The notes beneath the pieces are model-generated. The model saw only the letters and a program-made list of their open reading frames with translations, was not told the DNA's origin and did not search any database. A program made the translations under genes and the position numbers. 64,000 nt of DNA from Dichotomocladium elegans (lineage: Eukaryota > Mucoromycota > Mucoromycetes > Mucorales > Lichtheimiaceae): NCBI GenBank assembly GCA_025716815.1, contig JAIXMN010000018.1, forward strand, positions 124,001 through 188,000. The letters run 5' to 3'. Each line of letters opens with the position of its first letter. Position 1 is the first letter of the stretch. Below are positions 1-12,037 of the stretch, in pieces.

Positions 1-1932
1 AAAGGCAACTGAAGTAGTAAGCATATTGATTCATTGCTCGGGAATAATAAAGATTGGCCACGAAGACACCTCAATGCGTTCCCGGATATGAATCCTCATG
101 GGGCGTATTGGATTAACACCACATGGAGATTCGATATATGAAAGGAACCTAGCTTAGAGCAGAGCTATCACTGCACGAACCTGTTATCACGATCACGTAT
201 CTAACCTATACCCTGTGGTTCGCGCACCCCCTCCATCCCACCCATTAGGTATAAAGTTACAGATTGATTAATTGCGTTCAGACAACTTTCTCATGAGAAA
301 GTCAATAAAAGGCCCTACTTCCGGAGAGAAAATGACCTTGCCTCCGACTGATATTCTCCAGCAATAGTTTGATCATGGTTAGCAAAGATGGCATGTTTAT
401 GGGCATGCAGGCTAGTGCGGACATTGAAGATACAGTGCTAGTGTATAGGACATTCAGATGTCAACGCTTTCAACAAAGTACGCGATGCGTTAGCTCTCTC
501 CTATTGACCTCGACAATGCGCGCCTGTTTTCTCGTATTGTGCTGCCCCAGATCAAGCAGACGTCTTGCGAAATATGCTATCTCAGAGCGCCTGCAGATCT
601 AGCTACTGCATTTACGCGCATCCTTTATACCTAGCTCGCTCACATCTTTGGCAAACCAGACAGAACAGATGTGAACACAGCACAAAGTGATCGGAGAAAT
701 AGGTAAGATGTGTATTTTGAAGCAATCTGATCTACTGAAACAGATGACGGTGCTTCATTCAACAAAGTTTTGTCCACATTATCATCTAGCACTGCGTGTT
801 CGAGGATGGTTTGGGATGCAATAAAGCATTGATTGTTTATCGAGAGATAGCAGCACAGTTCGTATCTATAAGAAAAGTATATCATGAGGGCTGAGTTGAA
901 TAGACCACATTTGGACATGGAGGAACGCTGGAGACGAGGATATAAAATCATTGATCTGTCACTTGTTTTTCTTTTAGTATGGCCGAGAATCTCAAATAGA
1001 ACGAGTATATTTCATAGATGATAATTCCTTGTCGCACAGCCCAGACCATCAGCACATTCATCACCGCTGTATAACGTAAATATTGTCCCATAACAGCTGA
1101 GGTGCTGTGAATATATGTATGTAGGTGTGGATACGACAAGCAAGAGCCGCATCGTTCTAGGCGCTTTGAATTTTCGAAGTTGGCTCCTTGACTCAGTTGA
1201 AAAGTTCAGAGCACAGAAGTCAACATGTCGAAGACTGTAGGCCGATCACACAACTTTGTATTCTGCGACGCAGCGCATGTCCTTGTACCCTGATGGGTGG
1301 GATGGTTTCCTACTGTCATCCGTTAATCTGGGAGCTTCAAAAGTAATATTGCTTATCTGCGAATGAAAGAGACTAGGTTTCACCATGAAGGCTTTCTTGG
1401 TCTTGGAACCGTCGTCTCCAATTGTTGTTTCTCAGCCTTTGGTCGGCGGTTCTTGTTCAATAGTATTTTGTCTCATTACTTTTCTGGGGTAATGTGCGTA
1501 TGCAGCTCTCCCCTACTATCCATTGACTTCTGCAAGGTCTTTCTATGTTTTGCCACTCATTGCGCATTCAAACAACGGCATCAACGCTATAGCGGAACAA
1601 GGGTGGGTTATTTTATGGCACACAGCTGGATTATTAGATAATCCGGGAAGCAGACACCCCTCTCTCTATGCATCGTGAGCCATATCATAAGAACGGCACC
1701 GCCATTGCTATTGCTCTAGGAATATATTCAACATAGGCATTTCTGATGCCCGGGTGCAGCAGCAGCAGTCCAAGGTTCAAGAAGCTGTTATAACAGTAGA
1801 AATATGACTCCCGTGAACCTCCATAGCGCTTCACATACCCTCCCAGAGCCTGATGAAATACTCTCTGTAAGCCGCTGACAACTCCTTTCCCTATCTAATC
1901 TGGTTCGAACGTTGAAAAAAGTCACACCTATA
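1..1932. other. Left flank, no gene recognised
   Basis: I see no open frame that resembles a known family and no credible spliced model on either strand. The short open frames here are under about 105 codons and have no family features. The tract ends abruptly at the start of the large inverted repeat. Confidence 0.5.
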
Positions 1933-3904
1933 AAGCTCCCATTTTGATTGGACGTTTGAGATGGTTTTGAGCGGAAGGAAGGAGATGGAAATGGAGCGTG
2001 AGGGACCGCTCAGTGATGCAATGGTAACGTTATAAAGCTACTCACGTTTGCTGGCTTGAGCGCTGTGGGTTACTGAAGCTGGCGCGGTATCTAAGACTTA
2101 AAATCAAGCCTATGAGACGAGTTCTGGTGGATGAGAGCGTGCACTGGTGGGACACAGTGTACCTACTAACCACTGCTGCTTCGCTATTCCGTGGATCAGT
2201 GTCCCGGCCACCGCTCGAGCGTTACTGCTGGGGATATCATCCATATTGGTGGGTGAGTGGGTAGGTGTCATGCACATGTAGCTGCATAGCAGGCTAGGAT
2301 CAGTGACAAAATCGAGAATAACGAATGGAGGCGGAATGTAATTCTGCAGCTGGACGTGATTATAAAAAAGGCTGAGTGAGGCTTCGCGCTGGCGAGGCAC
2401 ATGTAGGTAGATCAGTTGAAAGGCTGATAGAGATGTTCATCATTTGCTTTCGAAGTCGTACCTGCACACTGAGGCAAGTCCAAGCGATACATGATGGGTT
2501 CCGCTTAGCACGGGTGTAACAAGTGTATCACATAATTGGGATGAATGATTGGAAAAAGTAGAAGCGCTTTCTTAGCGCATACCGCAGAATACGTCTTCCT
2601 GCGAACATCATACGCAGTGCTCTAGCCACACCCGCCAGGAAAACAACACGTATAGAGCATGATCGGGGCGGTGAATGTACTTGCAATTCTCAGAGCTGGG
2701 GTATCTGGCGCCTGGAAGCCCATGTTGACATATTGCTCTGACCCTTTTTCATGTGTATAGCGCGTTCAAGTGGAACTCGCTTGCTGTTGCCCTTAAAAAT
2801 CGGAACATTATAGTAATATCGATTACGTACAAGTACCACACATAAACTGCATATTATGCCTAGCCTGGCCTTGTTTCATCGCATGAATTAACCAAATGTT
2901 GACCTTGCCACGGAATTCAACGGATCGGGTTGGATCTATAGAGTGTACACAATCCGTTTTACACGTGTTGCAGCAACCCGTTCCATCCTCTAGGAGCCTA
3001 GAAACAAACGGGGCAATTGTCATCTAAGAAGCGCTACGTAAGAGGTTCTTGCGGTAAACTTCAGCTGCCGCGCTCTTAGATGCTGTAATCCCATTGTGGC
3101 ATTTGTTGATACAGGAATCATATGAATACCAGTTGCGCTCTCCACGTCCGAGTGTGTTTCGGGCTCCTAATTCTTGATACACTCTTTTTTTTGAAATGCA
3201 TAGCTATCGTCTCCCATTGACCTCTTTCGTGGTTGCTTGCGAGGACCAGGAGAAGGTAGGCAGAATCCATCCCGGACTCAAAAGATTGTTGCTGGCACAG
3301 AAGTAACCGGAGAGCAAGGTGGTACAGCATGCCATGGTGTATGGCGGTGGCATCTTGGAAGTGGGCAAATGCATTCATACAACAGCGAGAACGAAACGAT
3401 CATAGTTTCATTTTGCTTTATTGACTATCGCGAGCTTTTACACAAAACAGGAGGTTTGGTAAGAACCATTGGATTGCAGGGAGAGGCCTCTAAGTGCATC
3501 TGGTAGCCACCACCGATCAAGAATTTGCAAGGTCGAGCTCGAAGGTCATAGCGTAGAGCTACCTCATACCTCGATGTGCATGTTTTTTTTTTATTGCGCA
3601 GTTATTTTTGTAAAAGCGCAACCCTTACCTGTGAAGGTGTTCCTTTTCCCCCATCCATCCTGCTTTCTTTTGATCAACAGAAGCAGCAATAGCAACATAG
3701 CACCATCAATATATCTCAATCAGGACAGCCAGTTTGTGCGGGAGGGTTGTGTTAAGCTGCGATAAACCACTTACCTTTTTTGTCTCTGCTCCGAGGTTCA
3801 CGCTACTGGTTGGGGATGATAAAAATGAATATTTTCCTTTTCCTTTTCCTGCCATTCTCTTCCCTCTCCATCTCGCTGGCCGGTCAAATCCTCCCTTTAC
3901 TCGA

Positions 3905-4190
3905 GCACCAACCCGTCTATCTCGAAAGAAACTAACAGTTGCTTCGACATCAGAGACAGTCGACGGGCTGGATCCTTCTGAGCGCCGATGTTGTACTTTG
4001 GAAAGATACTAACAGTTGCTTAGGCATCTGGGAAGATCTTGGGCCGGATCCTCCTTCGCACCAACGAGTTTGTATCTTTCAACGCTGCCAGGCATCGAGA
4101 GGGGGTGGAATCTGAGGGCCGGATTCTCCTCCAGCAGCAACGAGTTTGTGCCTTTCGAAACGGTTCGGTTGCTTAGGCATCGGTGAGGAT
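3905..4190 (+). repeat. Diverged ~75-bp tandem repeats in left arm
   Basis: Four imperfect copies share the elements GTTGCTTaGGCATC, GGGCCGGATcCTCC and CAACGAGTTTGTatCTTTC, spaced about 70-82 bp apart (anchors near 3936, 4012, 4082 and 4164). The mirror copy lies at about 6385-6670. The copies differ enough that the array must be older than the inverted duplication, whose two arms are nearly identical. Confidence 0.6.
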
Positions 4191-4629
4191 TGACTGGACG
4201 GCAAACACGCAGGATCGACAGGACGGACCATACGGGGTTAGATAGAGTAGTTCCTTCTGTAGCCTGAGACAAGATCAAGAAGTACCTGTCCAAATGATCA
4301 GATGTACGTGATCCTCTGTGCTTACCGCATCCCGCAGACGGTGATACATCTTGGTAGGATACCTCAATGAGGGACTAGGGTACACCCCCGGGTCCAGGCC
4401 TGGGGGGCTCGAAGGAGACCAAGATAAATGCGGATATCTTGCCTCTAGAGCGGAGGCACACGGTAGTCGACCTCCTCGCGGTTGCCTCTGGGAACATAGC
4501 CTTCATGGCTCTGGCCAACTGGACTACCAGTTAGTATAGTATTACTATCCATACTCTAATAAAAAGTTCTTTATCTTGACAAAGCTATCACTTTTTCACG
4601 GGTGGCGGTCAGAGCAGAATGAGCGTGTT

Positions 4630-4745
4630 TTTTTTACACGGTCATCGGGGGGTGCGTGTTTCCGACGTGATCATGGGGGGTACGTGATCGTGGGGGGGTG
4701 CACGTGGTCATGGGGGGTCGTGTTTTTTTACGTGGTCATGGGGAA
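4630..4745 (+). repeat. G-run tandem block (quadruplex-prone)
   Basis: A short degenerate repeat built on ACGTGGTCATGGGGGG occurs about five times, each copy carrying a run of four to seven G. The mirror copy at about 5830-5945 is C-rich on the plus strand. Several G-tracts within about 100 nt could fold as a G-quadruplex, which is inference. Confidence 0.6.
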
Positions 4746-4838
4746 TGCGTGGATTGCTGTCATAAACCACAGACGGCCGCGAAACATCATATGCCAAGGT
4801 GTGATTTTTTTTGCCTTTGAATTTGGAGACAAACAACA

Positions 4839-5736
4839 ATAGTTACCCTTCACCAACTTTGAACAATGAACTTATAACATATGACGAACTCAATTTGAGC
4901 CCCTGCAGCTATGGCGTAAGCGCATAGTGTTTTGAACAACAACATCCCGATGCCATGAACTTGTCTTCTGATGTCTCATACTGTGGCGCTTATTAATGTA
5001 AACTGTCGCGACCCAAAATGGGATTGTTCGAGAGTGTTCGCCCTTTATTCTACGTGACTGCATTTATTGACCCTGTTGCATTAATTTTGTTCGACTGCAT
5101 TTATTAGTCCGTCTTCATTTCAATACGTCCCATACGTCTCTCCACCAGGTCTAGTATAACACCCGGGTATTTGTTGTAATAAAATATCATCAGATTATAC
5201 TCGGCATACATCATCCCTGGTCATCAGTTCTCTGTCTATCTGTTCTATCGATTCGTCCCTATCCTTTATCCTATCTCTCGGGCTCTGCCTTGTTCCTGGT
5301 AGCTATCCGAATTGGTATATGCTGTATGACGGGAAATACCTAACACCCGCCCCCCGTAGTGTAGTTCCTGTCTTGTCCTCTGTCTCTTGTCCTCTGTCTC
5401 TTGCCCTGATTCTTTCCTGTCAGGCACAGTTATGGCTAGTACTATTGGTATTGTTTTCTAGAGTAGTTCCTAATCTTCCCCTCTACTCCATGCCAGCACT
5501 ACCGCTGGCAATCCATTCTTGGTCCGTGCCTGTCTCCGACTCTACATCTTTCCGCGCTACACTTTCTTATCTGTCCCGTATTCGCGACAGTAGCTCACAT
5601 ACTTCTGAAAACATTTTATTTCATCAATCTCGTATATAGGATATGATCATCAAAAATCATTGCACTAGAGAGACCATTTCATTTTCACCATGGCAAGGTA
5701 TGTGTGGGTAGTGAAGGCGTTTGTATTGTATGCCTA
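4839..5736. other. Palindrome spacer
   Basis: This is the non-symmetric centre of the inverted repeat. It consists of 165 bp, then a solo LTR-like element (5004-5589), then 147 bp. No gene is seen. Without the LTR-like insert the spacer would be only about 312 bp. Confidence 0.7.
5004..5589 (+). mobile_element. Solo LTR-like element (Ty3/Gypsy style)
   Basis: The segment begins TGTCGCGACCC and ends TTCGCGACA, giving 8-bp terminal inverted repeats TGTCGCGA/TCGCGACA with TG...CA ends, as is common in Ty3/Gypsy LTRs. An AATAAA-type signal lies near 5180 and pyrimidine-rich U5-like sequence follows. No internal retroelement coding region adjoins either side. A clean target-site duplication is not obvious (left flank GTAAAC, right flank GTAGCT), so the assignment is tentative. 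Confidence 0.5.
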
Positions 5737-8642
5737 TGTTGTTTATCTCCAAATTCAAAGGCAAAAAAAATCACACCTTGGCATATGATGTTTCGCGGCC
5801 GTCTGTGGTTTATGACAGCAATCCACGCATTCCCCATGACCACGTAAAAAAACACGACCCCCCATGACCACGTGCACCCCCCCACGATCACGTACCCCCC
5901 ATGATCACGTCGGAAACACGCACCCCCCGATGACCGTGTAAAAAAAACACGCTCATTCTGCTCTGACCGCCACCCGTGAAAAAGTGATAGCTTTGTCAAG
6001 ATAAAGAACTTTTTATTAGAGTATGGATAGTAATACTATACTAACTGGTAGTCCAGTTGGCCAGAGCCATGAAGGCTATGTTCCCAGAGGCAACCGCGAG
6101 GAGGTCGACTACCGTGTGCCTCCGCTCTAGAGGCAAGATATCCGCATTTATCTTGGTCTCCTTCGAGCCCCCCAGGCCTGGACCCGGGGGTGTACCCTAG
6201 TCCCTCATTGAGGTATCCTACCAAGATGTATCACCGTCTGCGGGATGCGGTAAGCACAGAGGATCACGTACATCTGATCATTTGGACAGGTACTTCTTGA
6301 TCTTGTCTCAGGCTACAGAAGGAACTACTCTATCTAACCCCGTATGGTCCGTCCTGTCGATCCTGCGTGTTTGCCGTCCAGTCAATCCTCACCGATGCCT
6401 AAGCAACCGAACCGTTTCGAAAGGCACAAACTCGTTGCTGCTGGAGGAGAATCCGGCCCTCAGATTCCACCCCCTCTCGATGCCTGGCAGCGTTGAAAGA
6501 TACAAACTCGTTGGTGCGAAGGAGGATCCGGCCCAAGATCTTCCCAGATGCCTAAGCAACTGTTAGTATCTTTCCAAAGTACAACATCGGCGCTCAGAAG
6601 GATCCAGCCCGTCGACTGTCTCTGATGTCGAAGCAACTGTTAGTTTCTTTCGAGATAGACGGGTTGGTGCTCGAGTAAAGGGAGGATTTGACCGGCCAGC
6701 GAGATGGAGAGGGAAGAGAATGGCAGGAAAAGGAAAAGGAAAATATTCATTTTTATCATCCCCAACCAGTAGCGTGAACCTCGGAGCAGAGACAAAAAAG
6801 GTAAGTGGTTTATCGCAGCTTAACACAACCCTCCCGCACAAACTGGCTGTCCTGATTGAGATATATTGATGGTGCTATGTTGCTATTGCTGCTTCTGTTG
6901 ATCAAAAGAAAGCAGGATGGATGGGGGAAAAGGAACACCTTCACAGGTAAGGGTTGCGCTTTTACAAAAATAACTGCGCAATAAAAAAAAAACATGCACA
7001 TCGAGGTATGAGGTAGCTCTACGCTATGACCTTCGAGCTCGACCTTGCAAATTCTTGATCGGTGGTGGCTACCAGATGCACTTAGAGGCCTCTCCCTGCA
7101 ATCCAATGGTTCTTACCAAACCTCCTGTTTTGTGTAAAAGCTCGCGATAGTCAATAAAGCAAAATGAAACTATGATCGTTTCGTTCTCGCTGTTGTATGA
7201 ATGCATTTGCCCACTTCCAAGATGCCACCGCCATACACCATGGCATGCTGTACCACCTTGCTCTCCGGTTACTTCTGTGCCAGCAACAATCTTTTGAGTC
7301 CGGGATGGATTCTGCCTACCTTCTCCTGGTCCTCGCAAGCAACCACGAAAGAGGTCAATGGGAGACGATAGCTATGCATTTCAAAAAAAAGAGTGTATCA
7401 AGAATTAGGAGCCCGAAACACACTCGGACGTGGAGAGCGCAACTGGTATTCATATGATTCCTGTATCAACAAATGCCACAATGGGATTACAGCATCTAAG
7501 AGCGCGGCAGCTGAAGTTTACCGCAAGAACCTCTTACGTAGCGCTTCTTAGATGACAATTGCCCCGTTTGTTTCTAGGCTCCTAGAGGATGGAACGGGTT
7601 GCTGCAACACGTGTAAAACGGATTGTGTACACTCTATAGATCCAACCCGATCCGTTGAATTCCGTGGCAAGGTCAACATTTGGTTAATTCATGCGATGAA
7701 ACAAGGCCAGGCTAGGCATAATATGCAGTTTATGTGTGGTACTTGTACGTAATCGATATTACTATAATGTTCCGATTTTTAAGGGCAACAGCAAGCGAGT
7801 TCCACTTGAACGCGCTATACACATGAAAAAGGGTCAGAGCAATATGTCAACATGGGCTTCCAGGCGCCAGATACCCCAGCTCTGAGAATTGCAAGTACAT
7901 TCACCGCCCCGATCATGCTCTATACGTGTTGTTTTCCTGGCGGGTGTGGCTAGAGCACTGCGTATGATGTTCGCAGGAAGACGTATTCTGCGGTATGCGC
8001 TAAGAAAGCGCTTCTACTTTTTCCAATCATTCATCCCAATTATGTGATACACTTGTTACACCCGTGCTAAGCGGAACCCATCATGTATCGCTTGGACTTG
8101 CCTCAGTGTGCAGGTACGACTTCGAAAGCAAATGATGAACATCTCTATCAGCCTTTCAACTGATCTACCTACATGTGCCTCGCCAGCGCGAAGCCTCACT
8201 CAGCCTTTTTTATAATCACGTCCAGCTGCAGAATTACATTCCGCCTCCATTCGTTATTCTCGATTTTGTCACTGATCCTAGCCTGCTATGCAGCTACATG
8301 TGCATGACACCTACCCACTCACCCACCAATATGGATGATATCCCCAGCAGTAACGCTCGAGCGGTGGCCGGGACACTGATCCACGGAATAGCGAAGCAGC
8401 AGTGGTTAGTAGGTACACTGTGTCCCACCAGTGCACGCTCTCATCCACCAGAACTCGTCTCATAGGCTTGATTTTAAGTCTTAGATACCGCGCCAGCTTC
8501 AGTAACCCACAGCGCTCAAGCCAGCAAACGTGAGTAGCTTTATAACGTTACCATTGCATCACTGAGCGGTCCCTCACGCTCCATTTCCATCTCCTTCCTT
8601 CCGCTCAAAACCATCTCAAACGTCCAATCAAAATGGGAGCTT
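5737..8642 (-). repeat. Right arm of the ~2.9-kb inverted repeat
   Basis: This is the mirror of 1933-4838 about a centre of 10575/2. It ends 97 bp before the stop codon of the F-box gene (8740). No target-site duplication is evident outside the two arms: the left outer flank reads CACCTAT and the right outer flank CGTAGTA. Confidence 0.95.
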
Positions 8643-8739
8643 CGTAGTATTACGTTCAAATTGTGTAGTTGCTTTACTTCCCATATGGAAATTAAAAGAG
8701 ACGGGTGATATTAGGTTGCATAATAGTTGGCTGGATGGG

Positions 8740-10568
8740 TCAACGACATCCTTGAGAGTGTACACCCAGACATCTTGAGCAAAACCCGGTGGACTTGCAC
8801 CTTGAACATGATTTTTGACATTGTCTGCATACGTTTCGTTTTCGTACTTTAACCCGAGACTTGCTTAACACAATGCATTTGCAATGTGAAATCCCGACCT
8901 CATTCACACATGAGCGACACCAGTTTCCCTGGCATCCCCCTGAACATGGTGTCAGCTCGCATGTAGGGCAGGCCACCGTGCCGCACCGAGTACACTGATT
9001 CGTCAAGTAACCGCCGTCGCTAGTACGGCAATGGGTATGGAAGACGCCATGGCATTCTTTGCATGGTTGCTTTGCGCGTTGGCATGCTTGGTTATGTGGC
9101 TGGTTGCAGATCGAAAGAGGCTTCTCGCATTGTTTGCAGGTCATTGTGGTAATTTGTATGGATCTACTCGCCGGGCAGTTGGGCATATTGCAAACACGCA
9201 CGTTGCATCTACATATCATACATATACTCCCTTGTTGAGTATATCGACGATGTCATCTGTTTTATCCCAAATACCTATCGCATCGTGGCGCGCAGGTTGT
9301 ACACTTGTGAATCTTGACAGGACCACATGCTACACAATTGACAAATGCTGCTGCTGCTCCAAAATGACAGAAATCACAGATAAAACAATCCATTTTCACA
9401 GGGTGATGGGCTATCTGCTGGAGTGCGCTGCTAATCACGGAGAGATCTTGCCCAAATGACTGAGGAGCATTCGGCTTGCTTTCTAGCTCTTGCTTACTAA
9501 CTCCTCGACGCAGCGCTTTGCCGAGTTCAAATACTTCCAACTTTATAGGAGGATGATGCCAAGTTGCAGCCACATGCATAAGCTTGCCACCCAGAGGGAA
9601 TGAATGGACTTCCCAACATCCCTTCACAGAAAGACGCCGAAGCTCGGGAAAGTTGACTAGGAGGTGGACGATGCTATCGGCTGTAACTGCAGAGCCAGAC
9701 AGCGAGATAGTGAGAACCACATGGAGGAGTTGATGCTGCCTTAGCGTGTCGGTCATGGCTTGAATCAGTAAGCTATCAACTCTGTAGAGATCTTGCTGAA
9801 GAAACCATATGTTTTCCCAGGCATCGGGTCGGAACATGGCATGAAAGAACGATCTTGAGACTATGGCAAGCCGGACCCGTGTTCTTGCGTCCAGATACTT
9901 GGCGATGTTGCTCAAAATATTCGGCGGGAACGCTGCTAACGTCTGGGGACGTGGCCGCCAATGGGCCTGTGCACTCAGTAGTCGTCCGGTTACAGAAGAG
10001 AGTGTGAGTTGAGAAAGAGCCTGAACGGATTCTGGGCGCATAGGTCGAGCTTTTTGTGGCATACCGCGCTCCAGAGGTGTGAGAATCACCGCCTCCATTT
10101 GATCAGGTTCATGTACGAGTGTGCCTGCAATTGTCGTAGTTGCGCTAGATGGTTGAAATTGCAAGAACCCTGGAAATATTGCATGTTCTTTCCCCTTCGT
10201 AGCCATTCCCGCCGCTGGCGGGGTAGACTGCCTCGATTTAACATAATTAACATCTTCTTCACATAGATGATCTAGAGGAACAGCGATCATCGCGCCACCA
10301 GCCTTTCGCAGCTTGACCTTGGTCTTTTGAAAGATCCCAACATATGCGGCGTCCACCTCGAATTTCCCATCGTTACCTCTCCACTTCCTTAATTCCTGTG
10401 TTGAGCCATCCACCATTATAGAGACAGAGTCGAAGAAAAGTTCACTCAATAGAGCAACAGCTGCTCTGGTGTGAGGATTGACCGCAGGAAGCCAAAAATA
10501 GATTAAGATTTCTCAGCCTGACAAATTTCGTTACCTGACTTCGTAGAAGGAAGTTCGAGATTTTCCAT
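8740..10568 (-). CDS. SHD1 / F-box / Cys-rich zinc-binding protein
   Basis: Probably the substrate-receptor part of an SCF ubiquitin ligase. Exons (minus) are 10568-10535, 10463-9275 and 9208-8740, giving about 563 aa. Near residues 35-90 lies a Sla1 homology domain 1 pattern (LRKWRGNDGKFEVDAAYVG, then IAVPLDHLCEED). An F-box follows at about 190-235 (FPPNILSNIAKYLDARTRVR), then an LRR-like stretch. The last ~200 residues hold many CxxC pairs, such as CKQCEKPLSIC and CRQCQKSCSRCKSTGFCSRC, suggesting several zinc sites. The first exon is inferred: donor CAG|GTAACG and acceptor at 10464 keep frame. If it is wrong, the start is the in-frame ATG at 10416. SHD1 with an F-box is an unusual pairing. 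The substrate is unknown. Confidence 0.75.
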
Positions 10569-12037
10569 CCTCGACTTCGTCTCCTTTCAGCGTTCCTTGT
10601 ATAGAGAAAACATTTCTATATCGATGAGCGGTATACACATAATGCTAATTCATTTTAACTGTATTTTGAGAGTCCCTTTACTTATAATCACGGAAGCGCC
10701 AGATACTACTGGTGATAGTACTGGTCATATGCTCATGAAACGCCACTTCTCAAAACATGACTGAACGCTTATACTGTCTGTAGGTCGTTAATGACAAGAA
10801 TAAGTTCAAGTTTCTTATACACCAAAGCCGCAGGCCTCCCGATTTAAAAGCCACATTTGCCTAGAAATCTTTGCGCATGATAAATCAAACGTCGCATACA
10901 CGGAAATAACATGTCGCCCAAAAGCTCCACCCTGTAAAAAGATTATTAGGCAATACATGCGACTTCATCTTGATCTTCAACATGGTGAAGAAATACATGG
11001 ACCCTGTGATTATCAAGATGGTACATACGCCGGACATAACGACGACAATTTTGATGCAGTAGGGAGATTTACTCAAGATATCACTTATTCTATCACGTTT
11101 TAATTGATTATATTACCCTTGATGCAATCCTTTGCAGCTGAACACACTTTATTCCGAATCATCGGTTTTGTGTATCTTGCTCATCCAGAAAATGAACATC
11201 GCGGGCTGTACATTGAAGATCGGATAGATCAGAAGCAAGCTTTCTGAAGGAGAATAGCATATGATAAATCACACAGCCTGTTGCAGTGTTATCAATCACA
11301 AAGGAAGTCATGAGCTATTGCCCATGAGTTCCAAATTTATCATTACCCTCTCTTCTGGTATGATCTATCATGCTAAATTATTCTATTGCAACCTAACATC
11401 AACTCTTCTTTATAGATCGACCCTTAACGAGCCATGGAACAGAAAGGTTCCTGGATCATTTTTGTTCGTTCCGCTCTCTTCTCTTTCCGTCTACTGCTTT
11501 GGGTCCCATTCTATTCATTGTCGTTCATCCTCCTGTCGTTCTCCTCCTTCATTTGGTTTGCTGTCCTGTTATCACCAGGGCGCCCAAACTGCTCTCCAAG
11601 GGCGAGTATGTACGTCATCTTTTCATCTTCTGGACGAAAATAAAGAATGATTTTTCATCCATGAATTCGTCGGGTTTTCTCAGAAACCGTTAGGCTCTGT
11701 ACCCCTCAATATTGATTCTTACGCATATTACCTATTTTACTGACTTTGACACAAAGTAAGAGTCAAGAATATGAACTCATAGTATTTCAGACACCCTACG
11801 CCCTTCCTTTGCTTACAAAAATTTTCAATTACTTGGCCTACAATCATGGAATTTGAGGTCGCTCACCTCAACGCCGAACTCATGAAGCACGTCCTTGATT
11901 TTAAAATCCGCGCTGCGGTCACAAAGTAGTCGATTCGCGTCTCTTTCTTCTGCACTTGTTCTGCTTGTGCACGCACCCGCACACACCCGCACACTACTTT
12001 ATTTCTCTCTCTCAGTAGAAAGTCTACGTTTCATTCA
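10569..12037. other. Intergenic, divergent promoter region
   Basis: This lies between the 5' ends of the F-box gene (-) and Nsp1 (+). The only coding-like element is a 27-codon open frame at 11846-11929 with ATG and stop, which could be an upstream ORF of the Nsp1 transcript. Hydrophobic open frames at 11261-11693 overlap one another in three frames and look like chance. Confidence 0.5.

Larger units (their letters stand above)
1933..4838 (+). repeat. Left arm of a ~2.9-kb inverted repeat
   Basis: This arm is the reverse complement of 5737-8642: any base at position x pairs with position 10575-x, with no net indel along the arm. Eight peptides read from this arm (62-98 residues) recur unchanged from the other arm. 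Matching stops at 1932/8643 on the outside and at 4839/5736 on the inside, with a single mismatch seen at 4830/5745. The arm holds diverged ~75-bp tandem repeats (3905-4190) and a G-run repeat block (4630-4745). No credible gene is seen in it. It may be a recent inverted duplication, the arm of a foldback element or an assembly artefact. Confidence 0.95.

Noticed and set aside
2110..4293. Open frames of 62-98 codons in the left arm, repeated in the right arm
   Set aside because: They appear twice only because the DNA is duplicated. None has a family signature, codon bias or splice context.
9031..9459. Plus-strand open frame of 142 codons opposite the F-box gene
   Set aside because: It is the antisense shadow of the Cys-rich coding exon and spans its intron.
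11261..11693. Hydrophobic overlapping frames upstream of Nsp1
   Set aside because: Three different frames are hydrophobic at once because the DNA is T-rich. No family match is apparent.
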